From Prevotella sp. E2-28 (GTDB lineage Bacteria; Bacteroidota; Bacteroidia; Bacteroidales; Bacteroidaceae), in NCBI RefSeq assembly GCF_022024055.1, contig NZ_CP091788.1, forward strand, positions 1,984,001-2,048,000: a DNA stretch of 64,000 nucleotides, read 5' to 3'. The notes under the pieces were generated by a model. The model was not told where the DNA came from. It ran no database searches and saw only the letters and a list, made by a program, of their open reading frames with translations. Within the stretch, counting starts at the first letter, position 1. The number at the start of each line of letters is the position of its first letter. The position numbers and the translations under genes are program-made. Of this stretch, positions 51,358 through 59,923 are shown one piece after another.

Positions 51358-51399
51358 GGAATAAACTATACTGTTGAGCTTATTCCCAGTGATTGTTGA

Positions 51400-52254
51400 T
51401 TATATTTGTTTGATAAGTTCTTCTGTAATATGACCGCCGAATTTCTTCGATATACTGCGGTTGTCACCCCAACATACTTTAGGGATTGGAATAGATGGAT
51501 TTTTCGACTCGCTTGAAGTCAACTTTGTTGTAACGGTGCTGAATTCTACCTCTCTCAACTGGTTGGGGAATACTTCTTTTATGAAAGTCGCTCCAAAGAC
51601 ATTAGACTTTTTGAGGAAGAACTTCACGACAAAGCCAATGTGGTATATGTCTTCTGTATTAAGAGAACTGAATTTTGATGTAGCCTTAACCTCAAAGGGA
51701 AGACGAGTCTTACGTCCATCCACAATCAGATCTAATGCCCGATTATCAATAGTCAGGTAAATATCCTCCAATACTATCTGGGCATCCTCAACGGGCAGAT
51801 TCTTCCTTACGTATTTCTCCACGTAAGTATAGTAGAGTTTCTTATACATCGCAGTCTCTTCTTGCTGGGCTTTACTAATCGTTTCAGGAACAGAAGGGGA
51901 AAGAATTGGTGGTACTTCTTCCACCTTATTATATATATTAGGCTCCGCTGTATGATATTCTTCTGAAGGCTTGCTTTCTTCAACGAAAGTAGCTGGTGGT
52001 GGGAGAAGAAGTAACTGTTTGGCTGGCTTTTTCTTTCCCTTTAGCCTTTTCAAGCTATCTGGCATAACGTATAAGCCGAAGTACAACATTGCAGAAATAC
52101 AGCCTGTTCCCGTCACATAGTAAAGGAAACTAGGGAAAAACAGCATGTCTCTGTACTGAACCCAGTACACAAATGGTAGCGTCATTGCTAAAGCAGGCCC
52201 AATTATAATAGTGCTTGCAAACAGTGTCTTGTGAAAATACTCGTCGATATTCAT
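51400..52254 (-). CDS. Hypothetical membrane protein of the mobile element
   Basis: A 284-residue protein with two transmembrane helices in the first 65 residues (ASTIIIGPALAMTLPFVYW and FLYYVTGTGCISAMLYFGLYV), a proline-rich linker (residues ~75-125), and a soluble C-terminal domain of ~155 residues that I do not recognise (IVLEDIYLTIDNRALDLIVDGRKTRLPF...). It is a single gene with its own promoter (52281-52288) set inside a near-perfect inverted repeat. Possibilities include a surface-exclusion or defence protein, but nothing in the sequence decides. Confidence 0.6.
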   Translation of the reverse strand: MNIDEYFHKTLFASTIIIGPALAMTLPFVYWVQYRDMLFFPSFLYYVTGTGCISAMLYFGLYVMPDSLKRLKGKKKPAKQLLLLPPPATFVEESKPSEEYHTAEPNIYNKVEEVPPILSPSVPETISKAQQEETAMYKKLYYTYVEKYVRKNLPVEDAQIVLEDIYLTIDNRALDLIVDGRKTRLPFEVKATSKFSSLNTEDIYHIGFVVKFFLKKSNVFGATFIKEVFPNQLREVEFSTVTTKLTSSESKNPSIPIPKVCWGDNRSISKKFGGHITEELIKQI

Positions 52255-52255
52255 A

Positions 52256-52310
52256 ACTCGTTATCCTAAAAAGTTGACTGCAAAGGTACTGCTTTTTAGT
52301 GATAACGAGT
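52256..52310 (-). promoter_or_regulatory. Promoter enclosed in an 18-bp inverted repeat
   Basis: The arms 52256-52273 and 52292-52310 differ by a single inserted base. The -7 box TACCTTTG (minus strand, 52281-52288) lies in the 18-nt spacer between them. The left arm ends 2 nt before the ATG of the membrane protein gene. This is a classic repressor layout. Confidence 0.65.
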
Positions 52311-52427
52311 AATGATTTGTGCTAAAAATATACTTTTCATTCACAAAATCAAGTCTTATCCTTTATCTCATAATTGCCTGAGACAAAGGATGATAGGAGT
52401 TGATAGTTAATGATTTCGTATGCTCTA

Positions 52428-53540
52428 CTATTTCAGAGAAATGAGTTCAGAAGCCTTACGCTTGTTGGCATCGTTCACGTCTGCATATATCTGTGTTGTT
52501 GCCACATTTTTATGCCCAAGCATCTTTGAAACGGTATAGATGCTGGTACCCATACTTACTTCAAGGGAGGCAAAAGTGCGACGCAAGCAGTGGAAGGTGA
52601 TGTGCTTGTCTATGCCAGCTGCCTTTACCCATTCCTTCAAAGTATAGCTTACAATACTGTAGCTGAGTTTTTTGAACACCGTACCCGTACTGCGTTCACC
52701 GCAAAGCTCATAGGCTTCATTGCTAATAGGAAGAGTTTCTTCGGCACCAGTTTTCTTGATGCGATACTGGATTACATAACCACCATCGTTACCAATACGA
52801 AGATTTTCCCACTTCAGTCTTAGAACGTCACTAATACGTAAGCCTGTCAAACCCGCAAACAGTGTAGCCTGTTTTACTGTGGGAATTTTGCATGGTGTCT
52901 GATTCAACTTCTTCAACTCATCAAGAGTAAGCGATTCCTTGCGTGTATCAAGCGTGTCAATCTTGTCAAGATACTCGCTGATATTCTCATTGAGCCACTT
53001 CTCCCTGTAGGCTAGATATAACAGTTCTCTGAAGGTGGAATAGTAACTGGCGGCGGAATTCTGACTTAGCATCTGTTTGGTGTGCTTCAGCTGATGTACA
53101 TTGAGAAGATACTCACGGAACCCACGGCATAGCTCGACAGTAACTTGTCCAAAAGTGCATTTCCCGTTGACGTACTTGGAGAAATGCTTGTACACAATAC
53201 CCCATCTGTCGTGCTTCACTCTGCATTTCTCCTTGAAGTATGCAAGGAAATCAGCCTTTTGTTTTGTCTTGTCGAGAAATCCAAACTGTTCGTTAATGAG
53301 AGACTGCACACGCATGCAGCGAATACCTTCTGCTTTCATGCACATGTCCTTGTTAAAATCAGCCTCCATCTGGTTCTGAGGGTTGGCATAGATGTAGATT
53401 CCAAGATATTCGCGTCGAGACATTTTCATCGTCTTGGGATTGCGGATTGCAGGGTAGTAATCCAAATAGAGTGAAATCATGCCGTTTTTGAGCTTTGCCT
53501 GGCGAACGGTTACCTTGGTGCAAGTGTTACTTGTGTTCAT
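52428..53540 (-). CDS. Tyrosine recombinase (integrase)
   Basis: A 370-residue phage-type integrase of the Bacteroides mobile-element class. The N-terminal arm-binding and SAM-like core-binding domains span ~1-200. The catalytic residues are visible: Arg in LTGLRISDVLRL near 235, the H-x-x-R motif in HCLRRTFAS near 317, and the nucleophile Tyr in TTQIYADV near 351, preceded by MLGHKN. All are intact, so it is probably active. Its promoter (-7 box at 53590) shares an operator-like block with the excisionase gene. A few more conserved basic residues near the N-terminus fit arm-site binding. Confidence 0.93.
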   Translation of the reverse strand: MNTSNTCTKVTVRQAKLKNGMISLYLDYYPAIRNPKTMKMSRREYLGIYIYANPQNQMEADFNKDMCMKAEGIRCMRVQSLINEQFGFLDKTKQKADFLAYFKEKCRVKHDRWGIVYKHFSKYVNGKCTFGQVTVELCRGFREYLLNVHQLKHTKQMLSQNSAASYYSTFRELLYLAYREKWLNENISEYLDKIDTLDTRKESLTLDELKKLNQTPCKIPTVKQATLFAGLTGLRISDVLRLKWENLRIGNDGGYVIQYRIKKTGAEETLPISNEAYELCGERSTGTVFKKLSYSIVSYTLKEWVKAAGIDKHITFHCLRRTFASLEVSMGTSIYTVSKMLGHKNVATTQIYADVNDANKRKASELISLK

Positions 53541-53589
53541 AATGCTTTATTTTTTAATGCGTTATACTTCTATTTTGAAAATCTGGCTG

Positions 53590-53650
53590 CAAAATTAGGG
53601 AGTGTATCGTCAGTATATCCTTATACCGCCATAAACTTACAATAAACTGG
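53590..53650 (-). promoter_or_regulatory. Promoter and operator-like block for the recombinase gene
   Basis: TAATTTTG (minus strand) at 53590-53597, 49 nt before the recombinase ATG. The block 53612-53650 repeats 51321-51357 with few changes and overlaps the downstream stretch between recombinase and the multi-HTH gene. Confidence 0.65.
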
Positions 53651-53653
53651 ATT

Positions 53654-55162
53654 TTAGGATGGATCTGTTGGCAACTCATCACATTTAGCCGGTACAATAC
53701 CTTGCCTTCGCTCCTCAATGATACGGTTGAAATCATGTAAACTGAGTTTGATGAACTTGCCACACCTCTTCTTTGGCACATGATAGAAGCGGATAACCTC
53801 TCTTACCTGATGGACAGTCATCTGATACATAGACATTAGTTCCTCAACGGTCTTGAAATCGTCTTCTGGTTGAAGAATGTTCTTCTCCTTATCAACATGC
53901 AGTTTGGAGTAGTAGGGCTTTGTGCCGACATACTTTCGAGGGATATGATGCTTGCAGACGAAAGTCGTGACTTGCTTGTAAGTCATGTTGTATTTCAATT
54001 GGATTTCTTCGCTGGAGTACCATTCTGTCAGTTCTGGGGTGGGATTGTCCTTGATGAAATAGTTGTCGATGCCAGTCTTGGGGAAGCATTTCTTATCCCC
54101 GATAGTAAAGACATCTATGTTCTGCGCTTTGGCAATGCGATAGATGGTCGTTTCCTTTACCTTGTACTTCTCAATAATTTCATCAATGGTGTAGAAAGGA
54201 TTGGGTTCTTGTTGCTTGGGTGCTTCAGAGAGATGGCTTGCCTGGTATCTTTTCACGAAAGCATCCCAGTCAGCCTTCAATATAAGCAGTAGTCCGTTGA
54301 CTCTTTTCACACTTAGCTTTTCGTTCTTGACATAGTAGCGTACTTGGGATGTTGAGAAACTGCTGCTTTTGACAATATCCTGAACGGTGTAATAGTTGCC
54401 ATCAGAAATCTTGGCAAGTCGTTTGAGATTATCAATATGGCTTTTCGAGTAATAGGTGATGTTCTGAAACTGGATTCGTGGCACATTATGACGAAGGGCA
54501 TACTTCTTGAGTGCAGCACATTTCATGCCGTATATGTCCTCTATTTGCTGTGCATTATACCAGTCTTTCAAGTCATATTGCACAAGCAACTCTGCGAAAT
54601 GCACGTCAACGTCAGTCTTCTTCCAGAAAGTTCTTCTTCCTTCAATGATTTGAGGAATACCGAACTGTTCACATCTACGGAATACCGTCCGTTTGCTGAT
54701 TTTGAATTTCTCCATCATTTCCTTAAGAGAATAATAGTCATTTTGATTTTTCTTTCCCTTTTGGATGTTGCCTCGCTTCTTATAAGATGGGGCTTCATCG
54801 AAGAGTTTTTCAATGTCACTCCTTCTGATAATAGTCTTTCCTCGAAACTGCTTTGCCCTTAATTCTTGTAGCGCAAGATAGTTGTAGATTGTACTTCGGC
54901 AAACACCCAGAAGCTTTGCTGCCTCTGAGGGAGAAAGAAACTGTTTATCCTTCAGCGTGTCATTGAAGTGCTTCCGCTCATCAACTCTTCGTGATAAGGT
55001 ACTCAAATCGATATTGCTATCGGCAGGAGTGTACTTGCCTGACTGCACCTTCCTCTTGTACCTGTATGCTTGATCACAGCATTTACTGCTGCAAAACCTT
55101 GCAGTGACCATCTGACCAATGAATGTTTTGTGACACCATTCGCATTTCTTAACTATTTCCAT
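53654..55162 (-). CDS. Protein with an N-terminal zinc-finger-like motif and seven tandem HTH modules
   Basis: A 502-residue protein. The N-terminus KKCEWCHKTF...FCSSKCCDQAYRYKRK has a CxxC...CxxxC zinc-finger-like pattern. After it come seven similar winged-HTH (excisionase-type) modules, starting near residues 76, 146, 203, 258, 316, 378 and 441, each opening with a Y/F-x-(V/L/S)-x-E-hydrophobic pattern (for example FLSPSEAAKLLGVCRSTIYN, YTIDEIIEKYKVKETTIYRI, KTVEELMSMYQMTVHQVREV). It should bind an extended DNA site. It sits between the recombinase gene and the likely right end of the element. Confidence 0.72.
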   Translation of the reverse strand: MEIVKKCEWCHKTFIGQMVTARFCSSKCCDQAYRYKRKVQSGKYTPADSNIDLSTLSRRVDERKHFNDTLKDKQFLSPSEAAKLLGVCRSTIYNYLALQELRAKQFRGKTIIRRSDIEKLFDEAPSYKKRGNIQKGKKNQNDYYSLKEMMEKFKISKRTVFRRCEQFGIPQIIEGRRTFWKKTDVDVHFAELLVQYDLKDWYNAQQIEDIYGMKCAALKKYALRHNVPRIQFQNITYYSKSHIDNLKRLAKISDGNYYTVQDIVKSSSFSTSQVRYYVKNEKLSVKRVNGLLLILKADWDAFVKRYQASHLSEAPKQQEPNPFYTIDEIIEKYKVKETTIYRIAKAQNIDVFTIGDKKCFPKTGIDNYFIKDNPTPELTEWYSSEEIQLKYNMTYKQVTTFVCKHHIPRKYVGTKPYYSKLHVDKEKNILQPEDDFKTVEELMSMYQMTVHQVREVIRFYHVPKKRCGKFIKLSLHDFNRIIEERRQGIVPAKCDELPTDPS

Positions 55163-55197
55163 ATATCCTATTTTTGTATGTTATTACACCTGTTTTC

Positions 55198-55320
55198 TGT
55201 CCAAGTCTGTCTAAATGTGTCCAAATGTGTCCAACGTGTGCCAAGGTGAGACATCGGTTAGCAATCCAATGGTGTCCAATGCGTGCCAGTCGGAGACATT
55301 GAGTGAGCATGTGCCAACGT
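55198..55320. repeat. Short direct repeats related to TGTGTCCAA
   Basis: TGTCCAA-like 10-bp units occur at about 55198, 55217, 55227, 55237, 55273, 55283 and 55311, twice with a GAGACAT motif in between. They lie just upstream of the multi-HTH gene near the end of the element and could be binding sites for it or for the recombinase. Confidence 0.5.
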
Positions 55321-55360
55321 TGGGATTTTCCCAAACGTACAAATAACGTACAAAAATGAG

Positions 55361-55398
55361 CGAAAAAAATATCATCAACGATTAACGCTGATGATATT
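55361..55398 (-). terminator. Rho-independent terminator of the mnmE operon
   Basis: Perfect 10-bp arms 55368-55377 and 55389-55398. On the minus strand the hairpin is followed by a run of seven T residues. It lies 76 nt past the mnmE stop and marks the chromosomal side of the element junction. Confidence 0.8.
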
Positions 55399-55474
55399 GC
55401 GAGTGTGGAATTGCTTGGAAATAAACGATTTATGTCATATCTTGTAATATCGAGTGATGACCGTTAATCGTATT

Positions 55475-56794
55475 CTACTTTCCCACGCAGAAATGTGAGA
55501 AGATATTGTTGAGGGTCTCTTGAGGCGTGATTTGGCCCTGACCTGTGATTTCTGCGAGGTTAGAAAGAACAAGGCGGAGGTCTTCTGAAAGTAAGTCGCC
55601 ACTGAGTTGCATCATGAGGCCATCAATGACACGCTGGAGGTTTTCATGGGCTTGGATGAGCGTTTCATACTGACGGGCTGAAGTGACGATGACATCGCTA
55701 TCGTCGGCCTTTGGAGCAGCCTCGATGAGCTGCTGACGCAGTAGGTCGAGTCCCACTCCGTATTTGGCTTGGAAAGTCTCTGTTTTGTTTTCTATGCGAA
55801 TAACGGTTTGGTCCTCACGAATGGGCACATCCGGATAAGGTACGCCAGGCTGAGTCATCAGCAGGATGATGCTGGCACGCTGAGCTGCAGCCTTAGAGCG
55901 CTCGATGCCTAGGTTCTCTATTTTGTCATCGGTATGACGGATGCCTGCCGTATCAATGAAGCGGAAGGTAACGCCGCCAAGTTGGATGGTATCTTCGATA
56001 GCGTCGCGGGTGGTGCCTTGTATGTCGCTGACAATCGCGCGCTCTTCGCCAACCAGTGCATTCAGTAGTGTGCTTTTTCCTACATTTGGTGCGCCAACGA
56101 TAGCCACTGGGATGCCGTTTTTCAGGGCATTACCAGTTTGGAAAGACTGTGCCAGACGGGTGATGCGAGTGTTGATATCTGTGGCTATGATAAGGAGTTC
56201 GGTACGATCGGCAAACTCCAGGTCTTCGTGGTCAGAGAAGTCGAGTTCGAGTTCCAATAACGAGGTAAGCTTCAGGAGTTTATCACGCAGACGAGACAGC
56301 TCGGAAGAGAAATGTCCACGCAACTGGCTCATAGCCATCTGATGCGTGGTCTTATTGCTTGAAGCGATGAGGTCGGCCACGGCCTCGGCCTGCGAGAGGT
56401 CCATCTTGCCATTCAGGTAGGCACGCATGGTGAACTCGCCAGGGCCAGCCATCCTACAGCCATGCTGCACCAACAGTTCCAACACCTTATTCAGGATATA
56501 GCGCGAGCCGTGGCAGGAAATCTCCACGCTGTCCTCGCCTGTATAAGAATGAGGTGCGCGAAAAATGCTGACCATCGCCTCGTCGATGATTTCCTGACCC
56601 TGGCGGATATGCGTGAAGCGAACAGTATTCGCTGCAACAGATTCGCAGCATACGGAGCAGATGGCAGATACGGCAGCAAAAGCCTGAGAACCACTGACCC
56701 TGATGATGCCGAGGGCACCACCAGGGGCAGTAGCAAGTGCACATATTGTATCCTCTCCAGAGGCGAGAGGTGAGAGGTGAGAGGTAAGATTCAT
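55475..56794 (-). CDS. mnmE: tRNA modification GTPase MnmE
   Basis: A 439-residue MnmE (TrmE), which with MnmG installs the carboxymethylaminomethyl group on wobble uridines. The N-terminal folate-binding domain starts TICALATAPGGALGIIRVSG. The G domain has G1 GAPNVGKSTLLNALVG and the DTAGIR G3 motif. The protein ends FCVGK, the conserved C-terminal CxGK motif. Its ATG overlaps the upstream stop by one base (TAATG). A small GAGAGGT direct repeat falls in the first codons (LTSHLSPLAS), so those residues may vary between strains. Confidence 0.95.
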   Translation of the reverse strand: MNLTSHLSPLASGEDTICALATAPGGALGIIRVSGSQAFAAVSAICSVCCESVAANTVRFTHIRQGQEIIDEAMVSIFRAPHSYTGEDSVEISCHGSRYILNKVLELLVQHGCRMAGPGEFTMRAYLNGKMDLSQAEAVADLIASSNKTTHQMAMSQLRGHFSSELSRLRDKLLKLTSLLELELDFSDHEDLEFADRTELLIIATDINTRITRLAQSFQTGNALKNGIPVAIVGAPNVGKSTLLNALVGEERAIVSDIQGTTRDAIEDTIQLGGVTFRFIDTAGIRHTDDKIENLGIERSKAAAQRASIILLMTQPGVPYPDVPIREDQTVIRIENKTETFQAKYGVGLDLLRQQLIEAAPKADDSDVIVTSARQYETLIQAHENLQRVIDGLMMQLSGDLLSEDLRLVLSNLAEITGQGQITPQETLNNIFSHFCVGK

Positions 56795-57675
56795 TAGATG
56801 CGGTCGAGTACTTTCTGAATCAGGGTGTCGATAGAGTTCTTGTATTCGGTGTTCATCTCCTTGGCATAGCGGTTGGCAATAACCATACAGCAGGTCATCG
56901 CACGATGGCCAAGCAGAGTAGCCAAGCCAGCAAGAGCAGAAGACTCCATCTCGAAATTGCAGATCTTCATGCCTTCATATTCGAACGACTCAATCTTCTC
57001 GTTCTGCTGCGGGTCGGCAATATCAGCGCGCAACTGGCGTCCCTGAGGGCCATAGAAACCACCACAGGCAACGGTATAACCACGCACCATGTCATCGCCA
57101 GCCACCTGGTCAATCAAATCGGCATCGGCCACAGCCACATAAGGTGCGCCCTTGATGGGGTCCCACTTCATATGCTCGCAGAAAGCCTTCTCCATGGGCA
57201 CGTCGCACACCACATTACGTCCGGCATAGTAGTTCAGCAGGCCATCGAATCCAATGCTCTTTACGGAAGCGATGAAGGTGCCTACAGGCGTAAAGGGCTG
57301 CAATCCGCCACAGGTACCGATACGTACCATTGTGAGCGTGCGATGCTCTTCTTTTTCCGTACGGGTGTTATAATCGATATTTGCCAGCGTATCGAGCTCG
57401 TTGGCCACGATATCAATATTGTCGCAACCAATGCCGTGACTTTGGCAAGTGATGCGCTTGCCTTTATAGGTACCAGTAATGGTATGGAACTCACGACTGC
57501 TTACCTCGTGTTCTATTGTGTCGAAATGGGCTGCAACGGTATTTACGCGAGCAGGGTCACCAACCAGCACCACACGGTCGGCCAGGAATTCTGGCTTAAG
57601 GTGGAGGTGGAAACACGAACCATCCTCATTGATAATCAATTCTGAGGGGGCAAAAATTTTCTTTTCGTTTGTCAT
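56794..57675 (-). CDS. Nucleoside phosphorylase (uridine phosphorylase-like)
   Basis: About 293 residues from the ATG at 57673-57675 (MTNEKKIFAPSELI); a longer frame to 57711 overlaps the upstream gene. This PNP/UDP-family enzyme cleaves nucleosides with phosphate. LVGDPARVNTVAAHFD is the phosphate-binding start, VRIGTCGGLQP and NFEMESSALAGLATLLGHRA hold the base- and ribose-binding residues (E-M-E-S). Specificity for uridine is favoured by the overall pattern but not certain. It is the middle gene of an operon ending with mnmE, with which it shares a TAATG overlap. Confidence 0.88.
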   Translation of the reverse strand: MTNEKKIFAPSELIINEDGSCFHLHLKPEFLADRVVLVGDPARVNTVAAHFDTIEHEVSSREFHTITGTYKGKRITCQSHGIGCDNIDIVANELDTLANIDYNTRTEKEEHRTLTMVRIGTCGGLQPFTPVGTFIASVKSIGFDGLLNYYAGRNVVCDVPMEKAFCEHMKWDPIKGAPYVAVADADLIDQVAGDDMVRGYTVACGGFYGPQGRQLRADIADPQQNEKIESFEYEGMKICNFEMESSALAGLATLLGHRAMTCCMVIANRYAKEMNTEYKNSIDTLIQKVLDRI

Positions 57676-57691
57676 AGTCTTAAAGGATTTA

Positions 57692-58738
57692 TTAGTTCTT
57701 ATATTGTGCATTATGAGTTTCTTTCTCTACCCTGCGAATTTCGAGCTGCAGGGTCTCAAGTTCCTTTTCGCTCTTCAAGATTTCATGGCTCAATGTCTGA
57801 CGTTCACTTTCAGAAGCACGTGCATAATAGTTGCGAGCTAAAAGAAGCGCCTTCTCGAGAACGGAAGCTTGATGACGCAGATTGTCGAGTTCTGAAGTCT
57901 GCTTCACATTCTGTTTGGCTTGCGTGGTCTTAGATTTCACCTCGTTAAGACGAGCTAAAGCTTGCTGACGAGTGGTCTTATCTGTCCAAGTATCGGCAAT
58001 GCGACTGATATCGGCAAGCGCACGCAGTTGGGCATCAGAATAAGCCTCAGACTGATAGTTCTTACGAGTATCGTTGGGTACGAACACGTAGATGCAGACC
58101 TTTCCTGCAGGCTGACGGCGATCTGTAACGAAATAACCCAGATTGTTTACCTCGTCAATAGCATAGAGATAATCATTAGCTGTAGAAGAGAAAGGCATAC
58201 CAATATTTTCTGCCTTAAGGAAAGAGCCGCTCTCTGCGTCATAGCGAGTGACGAAGATATCATAGCCACCAATGCTCTGCTCGCCCTGCTGACCGAAATA
58301 GAGGGTCACACCATCGGGCATCAGGAAGGGGAAATTAGCTGAAGATGCAGAGATGCCCCCTACCCTTACGGGGGTCGTCCACTGATTGGCGATATAGTCG
58401 CTCTGTGAGATATGAATGGCAGAATCTTTTTTATCGAAATAAGCCGACAGACGATGGTCTTTCAGTTCGTTGGTAAACTGTCCTAATAAGTCAGTCTGTT
58501 CCAACAGTCCTGCATCAGCAGAAAGAGGAATACGACTCACGAAATTACGCTTATCAACTACCATACTGTCAATAAACATGATTTTCTGCGTTGCCACAAG
58601 CATCTGCTGGATACGAGGGTCTTCAACAACGACTTCCTCCTTTGCCTTTTTCTTTTTTGCTGCTGCCTTTTTCTTCTGAGAATAGGCAGAAGGCAGAATT
58701 GTCATAAAGGCCAAAAATAATATTACGCATTTTTTCAT
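57692..58738 (-). CDS. Exported PD40 beta-propeller-type protein
   Basis: A 348-residue protein with a signal peptide (MKKCVILFLAFMTILPSAYS), then a Lys/Ala-rich stretch, beta-rich PD40-like repeats (NFPFLMPDGVTLYFGQQGEQSIGGYDIFVTRYD, DYLYAIDEVNNLGYFVTDR) at ~130-230, and a C-terminal coiled coil (~270-348). This layout resembles Bacteroidetes periplasmic proteins with TolB-like repeats near the cell envelope. The function is unknown. It is the first gene of the operon, with a -7 box at 58765-58772. Confidence 0.75.
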   Translation of the reverse strand: MKKCVILFLAFMTILPSAYSQKKKAAAKKKKAKEEVVVEDPRIQQMLVATQKIMFIDSMVVDKRNFVSRIPLSADAGLLEQTDLLGQFTNELKDHRLSAYFDKKDSAIHISQSDYIANQWTTPVRVGGISASSANFPFLMPDGVTLYFGQQGEQSIGGYDIFVTRYDAESGSFLKAENIGMPFSSTANDYLYAIDEVNNLGYFVTDRRQPAGKVCIYVFVPNDTRKNYQSEAYSDAQLRALADISRIADTWTDKTTRQQALARLNEVKSKTTQAKQNVKQTSELDNLRHQASVLEKALLLARNYYARASESERQTLSHEILKSEKELETLQLEIRRVEKETHNAQYKN

Positions 58739-58764
58739 TGTTTCAATTTATAATCTTTAAAAAG

Positions 58765-58772
58765 CAAAGTTA
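58765..58772 (-). promoter_or_regulatory. -7 promoter box TAACTTTG for the PD40-phosphorylase-mnmE operon
   Basis: TAACTTTG on the minus strand, 26 nt upstream of the PD40 gene ATG. Confidence 0.55.
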
Positions 58773-58821
58773 CGACAATAAATCGAAATAAAGAGATATG
58801 AGAAAAGAGAATTAACGGAAT

Positions 58822-59547
58822 TTAAGATATATCAACCAGTTTACCAGCACGTACAATCGCATTCCAAAGACTATGACGAGCCTCTGGGTTCTGTTGCTGG
58901 ATCTGTTCAAATAGCTGGCGCATATCATCACGATGCGAAGCCGTCTCGTAAGGACAGAGTTTCACTTGCTTCTCATAGCCACGCAACTCTGCATAACGAC
59001 GGATATCCTCTTCTTCTACCATACAGAGCGGACGAATAATGCTCAAGGGCATCTTCCGCATCTTCAGTAAAGCTGGCATCGTGTCAAAACGTCCCTGATA
59101 AAACTGATTCATCAAGCAAGTATGCAGCAGGTCGTCCTGATGATGTCCCAAGGCAATCTTGTTGCACCCCAACTCTTGTGCCAGATTAAAGAGTTGCTTA
59201 CGACGGTTCCACGAACAAAGAAAACAGGGTGGCTTTTTATCAGAGGCCTCGAAGTGGGTGGTTACAATATGCAAGGGCACATCCAACTCCTTACAGAACT
59301 GCTCCAGATAATCGGTCGATGTTTCGTATGAGATATTCTCCATACGCACATGGATAGCCTCCACGCGAAAATTGGGCTGGTCTATCTTTGCACGCTTGCC
59401 CAGCATCTCAAGCAGGCAAAGGGAGTCCTTTCCGCCTGATAACCCCACAAGAACATGATCACCATCCTCAAGAAGATGGTATGTAACAAATGCCTTTACG
59501 AAGCGTTCGCGAATGCGTTTTTCTAGTAGGTCAACCTCTGTGCGCAT
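58822..59547 (-). CDS. ttcA: TtcA-like tRNA 2-thiocytidine synthase
   Basis: A 241-residue PP-loop ATP pyrophosphatase. LVGLSGGKDSLCLLEML holds the SGGKDS PP-loop near residues 35-40. CFLCSWNRRKQL gives the C-x-x-C near 123-126 used for the iron-sulfur cluster, and GHHQDDLLHT is a further family motif. These features fit TtcA, which thiolates cytidine 32 of tRNA, more than TilS, which lacks the CxxC. The protein is slightly shorter than proteobacterial TtcA. It is the third gene of a leftward operon after the NfnAB-like fusion and the DUF486 protein. Confidence 0.85.
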   Translation of the reverse strand: MRTEVDLLEKRIRERFVKAFVTYHLLEDGDHVLVGLSGGKDSLCLLEMLGKRAKIDQPNFRVEAIHVRMENISYETSTDYLEQFCKELDVPLHIVTTHFEASDKKPPCFLCSWNRRKQLFNLAQELGCNKIALGHHQDDLLHTCLMNQFYQGRFDTMPALLKMRKMPLSIIRPLCMVEEEDIRRYAELRGYEKQVKLCPYETASHRDDMRQLFEQIQQQNPEARHSLWNAIVRAGKLVDIS

Positions 59548-59554
59548 CTAAGTT

Positions 59555-59923
59555 CTATTTCATGAACACCAGATAGACGGCGCAGATAATCAGCAGGAAA
59601 GCCAGGATATGATTCCAATGGAGACTTTGTCCCTGAAACATGATATTAGCAATGACAGCGAAGACAGCCAGCGAGATACACTCCTGAACAACCTTCAGCT
59701 GTACCAGCGAGAAAGGACCACCATTTCCAATGAAACCAATACGGTTAGCAGGCACCTGACAGCAGTATTCAAGAAAAGCGATACCCCATGAAAAGAGTAT
59801 CACGCCGATGAGTGGCCAGTTGCTAGAAGTTCCTGACTCTTGAAGTTTTAAATGCCCATACCAAGCAAGCGTCATAAAGACGTTGCTTAGTATGAGTAAA
59901 ATAATCGTATAGAATCCGTTCAT
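59555..59923 (-). CDS. DUF486 family small membrane protein
   Basis: A 122-residue protein with four transmembrane helices. LILSNVFMTLAWYGHLKLQ, ILFSWGIAFLEYCCQVPANRIG and LKVVQECISLAVFAVIA are the conserved parts of the DUF486 (DMT-like) family, whose function is unknown. Its ATG overlaps the stop of the NfnAB-like gene by 4 nt (59920-59923), and it lies 7 nt before ttcA, so it is in their operon. There is no sign of a soluble domain. Confidence 0.9.
   Translation of the reverse strand: MNGFYTIILLILSNVFMTLAWYGHLKLQESGTSSNWPLIGVILFSWGIAFLEYCCQVPANRIGFIGNGGPFSLVQLKVVQECISLAVFAVIANIMFQGQSLHWNHILAFLLIICAVYLVFMK

Larger units (their letters stand above)
47031..55320 (-). mobile_element. Mobilizable genetic element with tyrosine recombinase (boundaries uncertain)
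   Basis: A leftward block of two relaxase genes, a DUF3987 protein, an excisionase-like HTH, a membrane protein, a tyrosine recombinase and a multi-HTH protein separates the secreted-protein set from mnmE. No conjugation machinery is present, so it would need a helper. I did not find flanking direct repeats. The right limit lies between 55163 and the mnmE terminator at 55361; the left limit lies near 47010 if the MobA fragment belongs to it, or near 48060 if it is an older relic. Confidence 0.65.

Noticed and set aside
53412..53540. CRISPR or phage-defence genes in the mobile element
   Set aside because: I found no regular spacer-repeat array, Cas-like protein, methylase or restriction gene; the cargo is one unrecognised membrane protein only.
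55149..55334. 61-codon minus-strand ORF upstream of the multi-HTH gene
   Set aside because: It translates the TGTCCAA-type repeat array and overlaps the start of the multi-HTH gene. It has no protein-like pattern.
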